Positions 6,309-7,314 of a stretch of 7,314 nt of DNA are shown here, piece by piece (position 1 is the first letter of the stretch; every line of letters begins with the position of its first letter). The DNA is taken from the NCBI GenBank assembly GCA_028876035.1, contig JAGWTK010000190.1, positions 1-7,314 of the forward strand, read 5' to 3'. Source of the stretch: Bacteroidota bacterium (GTDB lineage: Bacteria; Bacteroidota; Bacteroidia; Chitinophagales; Chitinophagaceae). The notes beneath the pieces are model-generated. The model was not told the DNA's origin. It saw nothing but the letters and a program-made list of their open reading frames with translations, and searched no databases. The translations under genes and the position numbers were made by a program.

Positions 6309-7314
6309 CTAAAGATGAATCTTCAGTCCACCCTGTATACTAAACGCATTGGGGTACGATTTCACCACGGCATTCTGATTGATAGAACTGATCGCCCAGC
6401 TACCTGCCGGCATCACGTTGATGGATAAGCGACGACTGAGATTGTATTGCAAGGCGACGCCGGCGGTTACATTGAAATAGGTGCTGCGTAAACCTTGTAT
6501 CCGGGTAAAATTTTCCTTGGTTGAACCAATGGCCTCAAGACCGGTTTCAATTTTTTGCTTTACCCTGAAATTGCCTACCAATCCGGCACCCGGAACAATG
6601 CTGAAGCGCTTGCTCGCACCAAATGAATAGTTTACCATCAGCGGAACACTGATATAGCCTAGTCGGGTGACAGATGCAGTAGTAACGGTACTATCACCTA
6701 CCGCCACAGAAGTGCCGGCTTTTGGGTCGATATAAGTGTACCCGCCCGAACAATCGAACCGATACCTGATCTTTCCATCATTGTCTTTTTCTGCAAATAT
6801 CTTTTTGGGCTGGATGGTGATACTGCGTGCGATATAACCAATACCCGTTTGTACCGACCAGTTCTTTCCCAGCGCTAATTCGCCCATGATGCCTGCTGCA
6901 GCAGAAGAAGAATACGATTCCGATGATCGAATGCGCTCTGGCTCAGGCGGACGCTGCGGACCGCCGCCTCCAACATGCTGTTCATCTTTTTCCACGCGTG
7001 TGGAAGTGAACTGCGGGGCAAAATAGGGCATCAGCGAAAAATGAAGCGAAGTTTTTGTCCTGGTCATTACCGGCGGCACATAGGCAATGCCCGGCGTGGC
7101 GACCACGGGTTCAGCGACATTGGCAGATAAAGACGAAAGCTGTGGCGATACAGACAAGTAGCGGCCTTCTGCCATTCGCTGGCTTGTCACCGCAACCGTT
7201 GCATCATTATTCGCGACAGCTGATGATGAATTCTCTTCAATATTGACATCAGGCACCGTCACGTTTTGCTTCTTCCGTTTCTCGTCGAGCTCCGGATGCG
7301 TTTTGCTGTACGCA
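6309..7314 (-). CDS. Outer-membrane beta-barrel protein, C-terminal part (runs off right edge)
   Basis: The minus-strand frame stays open to the window's last base: codons before the GTG at 7262 read AYSKTHPELDEKRKKQN in frame with no stop, so the gene starts outside and at least 334 residues are visible. Residues 1-87 of this fragment are polar, rich in Ser, Val and Pro, and look like a flexible linker. From about 88 to the end, alternating hydrophobic strands suggest an 8-stranded barrel of the OMP_b-brl (PF13568/PF13505) type: HFSLMPYFAPQF, the strand near GKNWSVQTGIGYIARS, LGYISVPLMVNYSFG (family 'YLxIPLLxxY'), FSIVPGAGL, YFNVTAGVALQYNL and the final strand AFSIQGGLKIHL. A low-complexity loop with GGGGPQRPPEPE sits at 115-126. 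In this group such barrels often follow an N-terminal cytoplasmic or membrane segment; that part is not in view. No terminator is seen for this strand. Function is unknown beyond membrane placement. Confidence 0.82.
   Translation of the reverse strand, partial: AYSKTHPELDEKRKKQNVTVPDVNIEENSSSAVANNDATVAVTSQRMAEGRYLSVSPQLSSLSANVAEPVVATPGIAYVPPVMTRTKTSLHFSLMPYFAPQFTSTRVEKDEQHVGGGGPQRPPEPERIRSSESYSSSAAAGIMGELALGKNWSVQTGIGYIARSITIQPKKIFAEKDNDGKIRYRFDCSGGYTYIDPKAGTSVAVGDSTVTTASVTRLGYISVPLMVNYSFGASKRFSIVPGAGLVGNFRVKQKIETGLEAIGSTKENFTRIQGLRSTYFNVTAGVALQYNLSRRLSINVMPAGSWAISSINQNAVVKSYPNAFSIQGGLKIHL

Noticed and set aside
7260..7262. GTG as the start of the outer-membrane protein gene
   Set aside because: The frame remains open upstream to the window edge, no signal peptide follows the GTG, and the sequence just upstream looks like continuing linker.

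Overview
The window looks like chromosomal DNA of a Bacteroidota bacterium, most probably a member of the Chitinophagaceae. This rests on gene content (a DUF1800/DUF1501 pair, a BD-FAE-like lipoprotein esterase, an M28 peptidase with a C-terminal beta-sandwich, an OmpA/OmpW-size beta-barrel with a long soluble linker), on the absence of a Shine-Dalgarno sequence before all five visible start codons, and on TAnnTTTG-like elements just upstream of two of them. The family-level placement is inference.

Layout: (1) Positions 1-2268, minus strand, hold a two-gene cluster: a DUF1800 protein (2268-520) followed 17 bases later by a DUF1501 protein that runs off the left edge. Both N-termini carry an RRxFL(K/Q) twin-arginine-type motif. 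(2) Positions 2269-2433 are a divergent intergenic region. (3) Positions 2434-6203, plus strand, hold a lipoprotein alpha/beta hydrolase, then the AAA+ ATPase RarA (MgsA) after a 49-base gap, then, after a 274-base spacer rich in hairpins, a secreted M28-family zinc aminopeptidase. (4) The plus-strand run ends in a clear intrinsic terminator (6238-6270). (5) From the right edge, a minus-strand outer-membrane beta-barrel gene converges on it (7314-6309). Its N-terminus lies outside the window: the reading frame stays open to the last base, so the apparent GTG start at 7262 is not the real start.

The genes do not form one pathway. RarA is a housekeeping replication-fork protein. The other five are predicted to be exported (lipoprotein, periplasmic or secreted enzymes, outer-membrane protein), typical of a polymer-degrading Bacteroidota cell envelope. 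The only obvious functional unit is the DUF1800-DUF1501 pair, a widespread but poorly understood module. No tRNA, rRNA, CRISPR array, insertion sequence or phage gene is seen. I found no convincing new defence or mobile system. The most unusual non-coding structure is the paired hairpin element at 4734-4801, and the least explained proteins are the DUF1800/DUF1501 pair.
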